DNA of 64,000 nt, taken from NCBI RefSeq assembly GCF_051622035.1, contig NC_135362.1:10295501-10359500 (forward strand), given 5' to 3'. A program made the translations under genes and the position numbers. This DNA is from Arctopsyche grandis. Taxonomy: Eukaryota; Arthropoda; Insecta; Trichoptera; Hydropsychidae. This document shows, piece after piece, positions 39,733-44,394 of the stretch (its first letter is position 1; every line of letters begins with the position of its first letter). The notes under the pieces were generated by a model. It was given only the letters and a program-made list of their open reading frames with translations, was not told the origin of the DNA and searched no databases.

Positions 39733-41448
39733 GATTTGCATTCGTATTTACATATGTATGTTTAAGAATTCAATTAAAATTAAAATTAAACATATTTTGT
39801 TTGAATCATAGGAAATTGTGGCAGCTTTGCAATCTCAATGCAACATAATTCCGATCATTGATAATTTCCAATGGCCCGAACCCGATCAACTACCGGAAGA
39901 CATGAGGCAAGTGTGTCATTTCAACGGTGTCCGATGGATTCATGACTATCAAGATGCATGCGTGGACAAATTAGAAAGGTAAATATTGAAGAACTTAAAA
40001 GCTTTTTTTTTAATAATCTAATATATAATTTCAAAAGAGACTTTGTATGTTTGTTTGGTTCATAAAATCTGTGTCGTCATCGAACAAATGAATATTCAAA
40101 TAAATTTAAATAAAACTATTCAAATAAATTTAATAAAATGTTTACTCTTAGATTAGTCATGTTTAAGCGGTTTATATTACAAATACCGAGCGTAGCCGGG
40201 TAAAACCACTGGGGACGCGACAATTGGTTCAATTCCAAAAGGTTCAACGACACAGTGTACCCGACAATTGGTGCACTGACAAAATGTCCACGGAAATAAC
40301 GTTCAAGCGAAAAAATGTTCAAAAGTCCTAAATTTCCTTATTTTAATGGAAAAAGTAACTTTTTAAAAAGAACATTTTGTCGTGGGTACATTCTGTCAGT
40401 GCACTAATTGTCGGGTACATTGTGTCATTGAACCTTTTGGAAGTGAACCAATTGTCGTGTAACCAAAACCATTAGTGCTTAATAATAATAAAATTATTTT
40501 GAAATTAGGTTCATGCGAGGTGAATTACGAAATGATCCGAGTATGGGACGTGTAGGCTTGTCTGGAAAAGATGGAGGAACTAACGCTCCTCCAACTCCAG
40601 CTCCACTTGTACGTGGACCACCTACTTATCAGCGCATGCACTCTTCCGATAGCAGTAAAGGTAGCGATAAAGATCAAACAAATGGTACCCGCGACTGACT
40701 AGATGGACCCCGATCCCCGTCAGCCATACTCCCAAGGTATAAACAGTTATATCATTTTATAGATTTTACGTATGGTTTATATTATCGATTTTCATTTTTG
40801 TGTGTTTATTTTTATAGGCTGCGAAAATCGTCGAGTCCGTCGAATTGGTGGTCGAAAGGTAGTGGTGTGCCTCCTCCGAGATTGCCGCGAGCTCCTCGTC
40901 CCACACCTCGTGCACGCTCTCTGGATCGTCCTCGTTTGTCACCGTTTACTTCGAGATCCGCTATGCCAATCCTAGGGCCGCCCACCCTCCACACGCCGCC
41001 GCACAGTGCTAATATTAGTGATAATACAGAAAAGACTGTTGATAGTATGTTTAAGGAACTGCCACGCTTATCGCCTAATCAGCCCAAAGCACGTAGCTAT
41101 GATGATTTACTAGATAAATCAGATAAGTCTGCGATGTCGAGTAGTGAAAATTTAGAGCCGTCCAGTGATTGTTCGCCAGAACGCGACCCGTGTCCAGCCA
41201 TGGGGCATCTGACGCAGAGTTGTGAAGACGTTCTGGACTGTTTAGAAGAAGAAGAACCGTCCGAGTTGACAGAGACGCCCCGTCGCGCTCAGAGTTGCGA
41301 AGGACTACTCCAGGGTCCTCCCAGTCCACACCAAGTTTCTATGCTCTCTCTTCCCCTGCCTCTCGACAACACAAATGGAGGGAAAAGGAAGAAAAATTTC
41401 ATGGACAAATGCGTCAATAAAGTCCGGTCGCTAGTTTTGCGGAAGTGA
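8512..41448 (+). CDS. Sarm1: Sarm1/Ect4 NADase locus (ARM-SAM-SAM-TIR), full span
   Basis: This is the insect orthologue of SARM1 (Drosophila Ect4/dSarm), a TIR-domain NAD+ hydrolase that is held inactive by its ARM repeats, oligomerises through tandem SAM domains and drives axon degeneration and stress signalling. Proposed coding exons: 8512-8556, 22986-23156, 27712-27866, 29266-29468, 30947-31101, optional 34449-34697, 37351-37587, 37670-38997, 39084-39319, 39398-39687, 39812-39978, 40509-40698, plus alternative first exon 36487-36879 and C-terminal exon 40818-41448. All junctions are GT-AG and phases match. The main form would be about 1058 residues (1141 with the cassette). The ARM-to-TIR core is unmistakable by similarity to human SARM1; the two most distal 5' exons are the least certain. 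Confidence 0.9.
8557..9588. other. Start of Sarm1 intron 1, nothing recognised
   Basis: AT-rich intronic sequence with ACATACATACA microsatellite seeds near 8640. No other gene or mobile element was recognised. Confidence 0.4.
9589..9957. mobile_element. hAT-like foldback element
   Basis: The ends are CAGTGGTCGCCACGC (9589) and, inverted, GCGTGGCGACCAGTG (9943-9957), followed inward by TTTTTCGGGC/GCCCGAAAAA arms. The CAGTGG terminus suits the hAT superfamily. TTGTAGAT on the left resembles TTGTATGTAGAT on the right but is not an exact 8-bp duplication. The interior is non-coding. Confidence 0.6.
10191..10421 (+). mobile_element. Helitron-like non-autonomous element, copy A
   Basis: The element begins near TCTAAACTAATATATAATTTCGGAAGAGACC and ends with ACTGAGCGAAGCCGGGTAAAAC. 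It shares with five other window copies a 5' block (TATAATTTCGAAAGAGACTTTGTATG), a middle ATTCAAATAAATTTAAT block and a TTACTATTAGATTAGCCATGTTTAA block. The TC start and CTAGT end of the best copies identify a Helitron. Confidence 0.7.
10421..10628 (+). mobile_element. Helitron-like non-autonomous element, copy B
   Basis: Directly follows copy A in the same orientation, from ATATATAATTTCGATAGACTTTGTATG to ATACCGAGCGAAGCCGGGT. The two form a head-to-tail pair, a common Helitron arrangement. It carries a TATG microsatellite expansion at 10445-10463. Confidence 0.7.
10629..12190. other. Sarm1 intron 1 with candidate internal promoter
   Basis: Bases 10890-11340 form a GC-richer island. At 11131-11162 TCAGTCAG repeats create clustered TCAGT initiator-like words, followed by an ATG context (about 11320) whose frame MEDQAIQ reaches a possible CAG|GTTACA donor in phase 0. 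This could be an alternative Sarm1 transcription start. The rest is AT-rich with no gene seen. Confidence 0.3.
12194..12440. mobile_element. GAGCCGTTATATTTGAAAGTGG foldback, copy 1
   Basis: The arms are GAGCCGTTATATTTGAAAGTGG at the left and CCACTTTCAAATATAA at the right. The interior includes GTCCAGAATCTCGGAA and CGTATTACAAGCCACCAGTATT, which reappear inverted in the copy at 18019-18313. Non-coding MITE; superfamily not identified. Confidence 0.6.
13640..13905. mobile_element. hAT-like foldback, long copy
   Basis: A nested palindrome. The outer arms CAGCTCTTTGAGGATGAAGAC and GTCTTCATCTTCAAAAAGCTG flank an inner pair in which ACAGCCTTACTTACGTGTGCG...AGGATACAAGGGGAC is answered by GTCCCCTTGTATCCTG. 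The CAGTGGCGTGCCGTG word at 13660 resembles hAT termini. A half copy lies at 22032-22140. Confidence 0.6.
13906..16455. other. Sarm1 intron 1, nothing recognised
   Basis: AT-rich intronic sequence. The only open frames are under 75 codons and lack coding character. No repeats beyond simple ones were recognised. Confidence 0.4.
16461..16700. repeat. Dispersed repeat, GAGATTTTGACTGATTC family
   Basis: The block TTTATCTATGTACGTAGTAA...GAGATTTTGACTGATTCGAACTCAGAATCGA...TGATCACGTTTTCATGA recurs at 35620-35730 and, shorter and diverged, at about 30510-30600. No terminal structure is visible, so the family is unassigned. Confidence 0.5.
16701..18018. other. Sarm1 intron 1, CA/CGAC-rich block
   Basis: Bases 16890-16955 hold an imperfect tandem of GCGCGGTTTTGTCGGCGCGGTATTGTCG words. 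Bases 17430-17640 are rich in CACACA, GACGACAC and CATCATCAC with a TATTTATAG word at about 17541. No exon is supported. Confidence 0.35.
18019..18313. mobile_element. GAGCCGTT foldback, copy 2 with internal tandem repeat
   Basis: Same family as 12194-12440 but with the interior inverted (AATACTGGTAGCCTGTAATACG, TTTTCCGAGATTCTGGAC). Between 18152 and 18241 an AATTAATTAAGTGATAAC-like unit is repeated about five times, absent from copy 1. Confidence 0.6.
18314..19983. other. Sarm1 intron 1, nothing recognised
   Basis: AT-rich DNA with a slightly GC-richer segment at 19200-19750. Frames there (98 and 111 codons on opposite strands) overlap each other and lack known motifs. Confidence 0.35.
19987..20282 (+). 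mobile_element. Harbinger-like MITE, copy 2
   Basis: The intact copy begins GGGCGGTTTCCGACTAGCG and ends CGCTAGTCTGAAACGGCCC, with TTA on both sides (19984-19986 and 20283-20285). It is inverted relative to the copy at 552-840 and agrees with it through most of the interior, suggesting recent activity. Confidence 0.8.
20287..20527. mobile_element. Foldback abutting the Harbinger-like MITE
   Basis: Left end AAAGTGCAGACACGGAGTGGTACGCGGCAC and right end GTTCCGTACCGCACTTTTTA are imperfect inverted repeats. TTGACATTGGTTTGACAGTGATTCC and ATATGAAGATACGC recur in the foldback at 61859-62147. A GCTAGCTCTAGCTAGC palindrome lies at about 20360. Confidence 0.5.
20940..21160 (-). repeat. tRNA-derived SINE
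   Basis: On the minus strand a tRNA-like head (about 21150-21085) contains a good RNA polymerase III B box, GGGTTCAAGCCCC, followed by a body with AAGTCGATCGTTTCCTATCAG and a CATCCTACCTACTATTTG tail. The body recurs at 47790-47945 without its tRNA head. The clover-leaf is degenerate, so this is a SINE, not a functional tRNA. Confidence 0.6.
22032..22140 (+). mobile_element. hAT-like foldback, half copy
   Basis: CAGTGGCTTGCCGTG, CTCCCTGTTTTTGTCGCACAGCG and GAGCAGGATACAAGGGGA match the left half of the element at 13640-13905. The right half is missing and a retrotransposon tail follows directly. Confidence 0.6.
22150..22400 (+). pseudogene. Non-LTR retrotransposon 3' tail, copy 1
   Basis: Across frameshifts the plus strand reads [11 protein letters not shown], then [12 protein letters not shown] and a (K/E)EAF(H)Q(Q)WMAK-like end, the typical C-terminus of arthropod endonuclease/reverse-transcriptase retrotransposons. 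It is a short, dead, 5'-truncated copy. Related tails lie at 35200-35535 and 61290-61500. Confidence 0.55.
22401..22985. other. End of Sarm1 intron 1
   Basis: AT-rich; ends with the polypyrimidine tract and acceptor TTCGTTGTTTCAG. No other feature seen. Confidence 0.4.
22986..23156 (+). CDS. Sarm1: Sarm1 N-terminal exon 2
   Basis: A 57-codon exon, phase 0 at both ends, between acceptor TTGTTTCAG and donor CAG|GTCTGT. It encodes [18 protein letters not shown] followed by a serine/glutamine-rich stretch in which SSQL is repeated three times through a 12-bp DNA repeat (23074-23106). Composition matches the serine-rich N-terminal extension of insect Ect4 proteins. If the distal first exon is wrong, translation could begin at an internal ATG here (23025). 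The donor is weak in its +3 to +6 bases. Confidence 0.65.
23157..26283. other. Sarm1 intron 2, nothing recognised
   Basis: Mostly AT-rich. GC-richer pieces at 24640-24960 and 25350-25670 have frames of 85-140 codons on both strands, without homology or matching splice phases, and are not called as exons. Confidence 0.4.
26284..26783. repeat. Long inverted repeat (about 500 bp hairpin)
   Basis: Outer arms CTTGCTCTCGTTTAAGAGATA and TATCTCTTAAACAGGAGCAAG; inner arms include GCCAAAAGTAAGTATTAGAA/CTCACTTTTGGCGC, TATTGATTGTGATTTTTTA/CAATCAATAG and AATTAATTATCTAGCGAAT/TTCGCCAGATAATTAATTA. The arms total roughly 200 bp each around a short loop, in Sarm1 intron 2, so the nascent transcript could fold into a long hairpin. 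GAGCAACAAAAAAAA just outside is mirrored near 27395. Confidence 0.65.
26869..27258. mobile_element. Foldback element GCCCGGCAAATCAAA
   Basis: Left arm GCCCGGCAAATCAAATATCAAATGGGTTGCCA and right arm TGGCAACCCATTTGACGTTTGATTTGGCGGGC are near-perfect inverted repeats of about 55 bp, including TCAAATTTTATTTTT. The 280-bp interior is AT-rich and non-coding. Confidence 0.65.
27712..27866 (+). CDS. Sarm1: Sarm1 N-terminal exon 3
   Basis: The acceptor TGTTTATAG is followed at once by ATGATG, and the exon ends at ATAAG|GTGATA in phase 2. It encodes [19 protein letters not shown] then [20 protein letters not shown] and SEMKNLSK, serine-rich and then helical with regularly spaced leucine, methionine and charged residues. 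It joins 23156 (phase 0) and 29266 (AG+A gives Arg). The initial ATG pair could also serve as an alternative start if a leader exon is spliced here. Confidence 0.75.
27867..29265. other. Sarm1 intron 3
   Basis: AT-rich intron without recognised genes; ACATACATGT-type seeds near 28965-29010. Confidence 0.4.
29266..29468 (+). CDS. Sarm1: Sarm1 N-terminal exon 4
   Basis: Acceptor TATTTTCAG, donor TCAA|GTGAGT. It enters in phase 2 and leaves in phase 1. It encodes [16 protein letters not shown], a proline-rich [12 protein letters not shown] and an MSMSMSMS run made by four ATGTCC units at about 29391-29414, then [12 protein letters not shown]. Four open frames overlap this exon on both strands because of its high GC; only this one agrees with flanking exon phases. 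It is likely disordered, as in other insect Ect4 N-termini. Confidence 0.8.
29469..29974. other. Sarm1 intron 4, first part
   Basis: No gene or repeat recognised. Confidence 0.4.
29975..30093. mobile_element. Short foldback CGGACCCAGAGCGCGC
   Basis: CGGACCCAGAGCGCGCTGTTCATTGTTC is mirrored by GGAACAATAGACGGCGCGCTCCCGGTCC, with GTAAATGCATTGTTAAAGG mirrored inside, giving a 120-bp imperfect hairpin in Sarm1 intron 4. Confidence 0.6.
30094..30946. other. Sarm1 intron 4, remainder
   Basis: AT-rich; a diverged copy of the 16461 repeat lies at about 30510-30600. No gene seen. Confidence 0.4.
30947..31101 (+). CDS. Sarm1: Sarm1 N-terminal exon 5
   Basis: Acceptor GTCGTCCCAG, donor AACAG|GTACCA. 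The first two bases complete a serine codon from exon 4. It encodes [37 protein letters not shown] and [14 protein letters not shown], ending in phase 0. The C-terminal half is strongly charged and probably helical, leading into [10 protein letters not shown] of exon 37351. Methionines at 30952 and 30961 are unlikely starts, since the upstream splice is good. Confidence 0.85.
31102..34448. other. Sarm1 intron 5
   Basis: A 3.3-kb AT-rich stretch. Bases 33480-33556 hold several interleaved copies of TTGAAGATAG(C/T)TTTTGA. Bases 31720-31765 share a GATGACATT...GCGACACCTATTGTATT word with 20875-20915, a likely old repeat. No gene is seen. Confidence 0.4.
34449..34697 (+). CDS. Sarm1: Sarm1 candidate 83-codon cassette exon
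   Basis: A GC-rich block between acceptor ACCACTTCAG and donor CTCCG|GTAATC that is exactly 249 nt, open in one frame, and in phase 0 at both ends, as needed to sit between exons 30947-31101 and 37351-37587. It encodes [32 protein letters not shown] and [15 protein letters not shown], a low-complexity acidic and basic mix like other Ect4 N-terminal exons. Inclusion would be optional because skipping preserves frame. The opposite-strand frame has no matching splice sites. Confidence 0.55.
34698..35199. other. Intron, nothing recognised
   Basis: AT-rich, no gene or repeat recognised. Confidence 0.4.
35200..35535 (+). pseudogene. Non-LTR retrotransposon 3' tail, copy 2
   Basis: The plus strand reads [39 protein letters not shown] then, after stops and shifts, [12 protein letters not shown] and HQWMVNY. 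This order is the usual C-terminus of arthropod endonuclease/RT elements. It is 5'-truncated and dead, within Sarm1. Confidence 0.65.
36100..36486 (+). promoter_or_regulatory. Candidate internal Sarm1 promoter
   Basis: A GC-richer block of 380 bp directly upstream of the alternative first exon (ATG 36487). It contains GCGTGCGCCTACACCCACGC and CTCTCTCTCCTACCC. There is no clear TATA. Its 99-codon frame at 36159 has no recognisable motif. The promoter role is inferred from the need to express an exon whose upstream acceptors are all out of phase. Confidence 0.35.
36487..36879 (+). CDS. Sarm1: Sarm1 alternative first exon with SPIVETPGS repeats
   Basis: ATG at 36487 opens 131 codons ending at a strong donor, TCATCA|GTGAGT, in phase 0, which joins the phase-0 exon at 37351. 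The product starts [20 protein letters not shown]: three arginines and no acidic residue, compatible with a mitochondrial or membrane-associating leader such as that described for mammalian SARM1. Then come four 14-residue repeats (36586-36753) of the form [14 protein letters not shown], and an acidic end, [10 protein letters not shown]. No upstream acceptor fits the phase of exon 31101, so it is read as an alternative start. The resulting isoform would be about 946 residues. Without the splice the frame ends at a TAG five codons later. Confidence 0.65.
36586..36753 (+). repeat. Coding minisatellite, 4 x 42 bp
   Basis: Four tandem 42-bp units encode SP/TP-rich 14-mers in the alternative Sarm1 first exon. 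Units differ at a few positions (AAPF, TAPF, AVPL, TVPP endings), and unit number is likely to vary between individuals. Confidence 0.85.
36880..37350. other. Sarm1 intron before the common exons
   Basis: Short AT-rich intron ending with TTTGTTGCAG. Nothing else seen. Confidence 0.5.
37351..37587 (+). CDS. Sarm1: Sarm1 exon upstream of the ARM repeats
   Basis: A 79-codon, phase 0-0 exon between acceptor TTTGTTGCAG and donor TCACAG|GTATTT. It encodes [20 protein letters not shown], a Gln/Ser/Ala-rich region [15 protein letters not shown] and [18 protein letters not shown]. It is the first exon shared by the long and short 5' forms and resembles the linker before the ARM domain in insect Ect4. 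The apparent TTG-initiated frame at 37342 is only its extension into the intron. Confidence 0.88.
37670..38997 (+). CDS. Sarm1: Sarm1 ARM-repeat exon and start of SAM1
   Basis: The 1328-nt exon encodes the autoinhibitory armadillo domain that senses the NMN/NAD+ ratio, then the start of SAM1. Landmarks: [118 protein letters not shown], then [18 protein letters not shown] and [14 protein letters not shown] of SAM1. Each has a close counterpart in human SARM1. The Trp matching human W103 and an Arg in the position of R157 are present; human R110 is replaced by His. The exon starts in phase 0 with GTG (Val) after ATGATAG and ends CGTAG|GTAAGC in phase 2. Confidence 0.97.
39084..39319 (+). CDS. 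Sarm1: Sarm1 exon: end of SAM1 and SAM2
   Basis: It starts by completing an arginine codon ([19 protein letters not shown], end of SAM1), then encodes SAM2: [56 protein letters not shown]. Tandem SAM domains form the ring-shaped octamer of SARM1. Acceptor GCAAACAG, donor AAAA|GTAAGT, leaving in phase 1. Length and spacing match the human domains without insertions. Confidence 0.96.
39398..39687 (+). CDS. Sarm1: Sarm1 exon: TIR domain, first part
   Basis: Encodes [17 protein letters not shown], then the TIR core [59 protein letters not shown] and ECKDWVHR. The catalytic glutamate (human E642) is the second Glu of VERLEAGK, codon 39559-39561, and is present, so NAD+ cleavage should be retained. 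Acceptor TTTTCAATAG, donor CACCGA|GTAAGT in phase 0. A TA microsatellite starts in the next intron at about 39708. Confidence 0.97.
39812..39978 (+). CDS. Sarm1: Sarm1 exon: TIR domain, second part
   Basis: Encodes [54 protein letters not shown], matching the C-terminal half of the human TIR domain (NIVPIIDGFEWPEP, FNGIKW). Acceptor TTGAATCATAG, donor GAAAG|GTAAAT in phase 2. Two downstream acceptors, 40508 and 40817, accept this phase, so the TIR can be continued by either of two exons. Confidence 0.97.
40017..40211 (+). mobile_element. Helitron-like non-autonomous element, copy C
   Basis: Runs from TCTAATATATAATTTCAAAAG to ATACCGAGCGTAGCCGGGTAAAACCACT in the intron between the last two TIR-encoding exons. 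It shares all conserved blocks with copies A, B, E and F. Confidence 0.8.
40214..40462. mobile_element. Foldback element ACGCGACAATTGGTTC
   Basis: Left arm GACGCGACAATTGGTTCAATTCCAAAAGGTTCAACGACACAGTGTACCCGACAATTGGTGCACTGACA and right arm TGTCAGTGCACTAATTGTCGGGTACATTGTGTCATTGAACCTTTTGGAAGTGAACCAATTGTCGTGT are long near-perfect inverted repeats, with GACAAAATGTCC/GAACATTTTGTCG inside. It sits directly after a Helitron copy and ends 46 bp before the 40509 exon. Confidence 0.75.
40509..40736 (+). CDS. Sarm1: Sarm1 exon with TGA stop and open continuation
   Basis: A 228-nt exon. The first codons ([13 protein letters not shown]) finish the last TIR helix, as in human SARM1; a Pro/Ser/Gly tail follows, ending [11 protein letters not shown] at TGA 40696-40698, the expected C-terminus. 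The next bases are CTAGAT, so the stop context is TGA-CTAG. Twelve further sense codons ([12 protein letters not shown]) lead to a CCCAAG|GTATAA donor in phase 2, compatible with the 40818 acceptor. The exon length is divisible by three, so it may be ended at the TGA, read through, or skipped. Confidence 0.9.
40818..41448 (+). CDS. Sarm1: Sarm1 alternative C-terminal exon
   Basis: After acceptor TTTTTATAG this exon encodes 209 codons from [16 protein letters not shown] to a TGA at 41446. It is Pro/Ser/Arg-rich at first ([19 protein letters not shown]), then contains three spaced copies of a short motif, [18 protein letters not shown] and AQSCEGLLQ, an acidic cluster [12 protein letters not shown], and a basic end, [20 protein letters not shown]. 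Codon structure and a clean long frame argue for real coding. It is reached in frame from the TIR exon donor at 39978 (skipping 40509-40736) or through the TGA at 40696. Bases 40699-41445 are a single open frame even with the 81-nt intron retained. Confidence 0.8.
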
Positions 41449-42490
41449 TCCACAAGCCTTTTCAGTCAACCGATTGCTATTCGTTTTAGTATGGTAGTTG
41501 GTCGATAAATTTTATTATGTTAATATGTATTTATATAATTTTTATGTAAAAAAAAGATACAAAAAATGTTTATTGCAGTGACTGGTAGGAGTGAGTCAAT
41601 ATTTTTTGAAAATTTGTATTGTATGCGGTTGAAAGTATTTTATAAATACAATCGCCGCATGATTTAAATTGAACTGAATTTAACATACCAAATTTTCTGG
41701 ATCAACGAAGTAAACTTTCTCAAAAAATTTCGAATTTTTATAGTCTTACGTTTGCTATTGCCAATCTTCTCGAATTCTTCGAATACACCTCGCTCTTGAA
41801 CGAGTAGTGAATACTCGAATTTTTAATCGAATACACGTGCACAACTTGAAAGTATGTAAAAATAATATTTATTTTGCATGAATTTGTATACCCACTATGA
41901 CACGTGCACTTTTATTATTTAAATAATATTGTAGCGCATTTAAATTTATACGCAGATATTCTTGAATATAAATTATTATTTATTTTTTTCGACAATTTTT
42001 TTTATATACAAAATATACATAGACGAGTGAACGTTTTTCACAAAATTGTACCAAAATACATATTTATTTAATTGTATAAATATATTTTTATTCCAAACCG
42101 TATGTGAAACGAGTATAGAGTAGGAAAAAAAACAGAGTGACTTGTAAACATGTCAAGCATGCTATGCACTCATAATGTATAAAAATCATGACCCTTTTAA
42201 GCATGTATGTATAATGTTTCTATGTATATGCACAGCTTTTTTTGCAACTCATAGAGAGTAAGTTTAAATACGATGCCTTATCGACGACTTCAGCTGCTAA
42301 TTTTACAAAATGTATTTTAGAGATACTTTTCATTGTTAGACTTTAGAATTAAGAACTATTTTATTTGTAAATTATTAATAATATTCAATAATATATTCTT
42401 TCACACAAATTAACAAAGTCAATATTTTCACAAAGAATATGGGGAAAAATAAAATAACTATTATAAAAAGACGCAAAATATTCGTTTCAT
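41449..42490. other. Sarm1 3' UTR and intergenic DNA
   Basis: AT-rich sequence between the convergent Sarm1 and Dph4 genes. It has no frame of note; the Sarm1 3' end cannot be placed. Confidence 0.4.
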
Positions 42491-42901
42491 TTATACTTTA
42501 ATCAACAAACAAAAGGAACAATCATTGCATTCTAGTAAGTATTCCGGAGGTGAGAGTTCATCTTTGTGTATGTTATAAACACTCCCACATCGACAAGGAT
42601 AAAAATATATATTGCACTCTTTGTCATATTCTAGGTCTCTTACTTCTACAGTAGAATAAATTAGAGGATTACTAATAGACTCCAGGTGTTTTAGTTCTGC
42701 GTCATATTTGAGACGAGTGTCCGGTTCTCGTAAAACATTCCATGCTTGGTTTATGAGAACGAACTTTTCACGATCTTGTTCATTACTTATTATGGCCTTG
42801 TCGGGATGATATTTTAGAGCTAATTCTTGATAGCGTTTTTTAATCTCTTCAAAGGAACTGCCATCAGAACATCCCAGAATTGAATAATGTGTATCCATCA
42901 T
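42491..42901 (-). CDS. Dph4: Diphthamide biosynthesis J-protein DPH4 (DNAJC24)
   Basis: A single-exon 136-residue protein. The N-terminal J domain (about residues 4-70) has HYSILGCSDGSSFEEIKKRY, the HPD tripeptide in ALKYHPDKA and NQAWNVLREPDTR. The C-terminus (about 85-136) is a CSL/DPH-type zinc finger with CRCGSVY and CNDC ligands. DPH4 (yeast Jjj3) is the zinc- and iron-binding co-chaperone of the first step of diphthamide synthesis on elongation factor 2. Length matches the family (human 149). Two in-frame ATGs start the frame; the first is taken. The gene is convergent with Sarm1. Confidence 0.95.
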   Translation of the reverse strand: MMDTHYSILGCSDGSSFEEIKKRYQELALKYHPDKAIISNEQDREKFVLINQAWNVLREPDTRLKYDAELKHLESISNPLIYSTVEVRDLEYDKECNIYFYPCRCGSVYNIHKDELSPPEYLLECNDCSFCLLIKV

Positions 42902-43660
42902 TGATCAAAATTTTGCTGAAATTGATAAAAACAAGTGAAATAAAGTTACGATTTGATCAAAATGGTAAGTATATGGAGTTCAAAATAAAATTGATTACTG
43001 ATACAATCTAAATAGTTTGATATAAATCAAATCGACAGTTATCTCGATTTTTAAAGCAATTATTAAGCAATACAAAGAAATTAAAGTCTAATTAAACAAT
43101 CGTATATTTATATACAATTATAAGCCTTAGACAATAAATCATCATAATAAATGCCAAACGATAATAAAAGGCCAGTTTTATAATCCATGGATGATGTCAA
43201 TATCTACTTTAAAGAAAACTTGATAGCGGGAAACTAATTCATGGTACATAATAACATGGCTCGATGATATTTTTAGTGAAAATCACAACATTGAAAACAT
43301 TAATTAACAATTAAACATTGAGCATTGAAAACATTAATCTGCAGCCAACCATTAATGTATGTAATAGTGTATTAAGCGGCCCGCAAAAAAATATATCATA
43401 AGAAATATAATTTCTTTTAAAAATGGTTCATCGGAAAGGTATTAAATCTTTATACCTTTTATTGTTTTGAGGTTAGGTCGGGTTAGGGCAAATCATTCTA
43501 ATATTAGGAGTAGTAAAAAGTAATGTCGTTTAATCAAATGAACCTTAAAACTATTGTTTTGAAATTTTTATTGATTTTCATTTGCAAAAAATAATCTCCC
43601 ATTTTTTCGACAGCCTTCTGTTCTATTGGGTAAATCTAAAATTCCTTTCTTAAAAAACTC
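42902..43660. other. Intergenic, nothing recognised
   Basis: AT-rich; no frame or repeat recognised. Confidence 0.4.
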
Positions 43661-43684
43661 CAGTTTTGGAATTTAAAAATTTTT

Positions 43685-43990
43685 GGCTTTCAGGGCAGCT
43701 TCATCCACTGTTTGGGGTCGTCCGCTTTGAGGCTCATCTTCCAAATTTAAATCCGGTGATTAAATTTCTTAAACCATCTCTGACATTTAAAACGACTCCA
43801 TAAATCCTTATTGTATTTTATTATAATTTTTTTTATTTCTCCTATTCTTTATGTCAAATGGTTTTTTTTATTTTGTCCGTATAAATAAATAATCGTCGCA
43901 AATGTTTTTCGTGGCGACAACTGCATTGTTCTTATCGTGTAATTGAAAAAAGTATGCAGCTGCGTAAATTTTCTTCTGAAGGACAAATTT
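43685..43990 (-). pseudogene. mariner transposase fragment
   Basis: In shifting minus-strand frames the sequence reads FFQLHDKNNAVVATKNICDD (about 43960-43890) and then WFKKF...DLNLEDEPQSGRPQTVDEA (about 43775-43690). These match the N-terminal helix-turn-helix region of mariner transposases (WFKKF-x-GD-x-SLEDE-x-RSGRP). The catalytic domain is absent and frameshifts occur, so it is a dead fragment. Confidence 0.75.
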
Positions 43991-44394
43991 CGACCATTAT
44001 GGTTAGGTTGAATGAAAAGAGTTTTTTTTACAATAAACACAGATCGAGTTGTCTCCACAACACGAGAAAAATTCTGAACCAAAATTCTTTAAGACGTCTG
44101 AACCAGTCAAGGACCGAAAACAAGTGATCTCTCGACTAAAACGACATGACTTACTACTCCTAATATAATAATATACAAAATGTAAGAAAATAAAGAAGAA
44201 ACTTACATTTGTGATAATAATTGATTAATTATTTACACATTTTACGATTAACCTAAATCATAACCAACTCGCACTACCAATGTGTATTCATTGTGACGTT
44301 TCTATTTGAGACCTAGCACTTTAAATAATGACCATACTTCAAATGAAATCGTTTATTATATTTTATTTATTTAAAGTATGTAACCTGCCTATTA

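Noticed and set aside
40696-40698. Selenocysteine recoding of the Sarm1 TGA
   Set aside because: No SECIS-like structure was noticed and many insects have lost selenoproteins; the CTAG context points to ordinary readthrough.
40772-40975. Other frame of the Sarm1 C-terminal exon
   Set aside because: Only phase-1 donors upstream would use it; it is short, highly hydrophobic and ends quickly, while the 209-codon frame is clean and phase-compatible with two donors.
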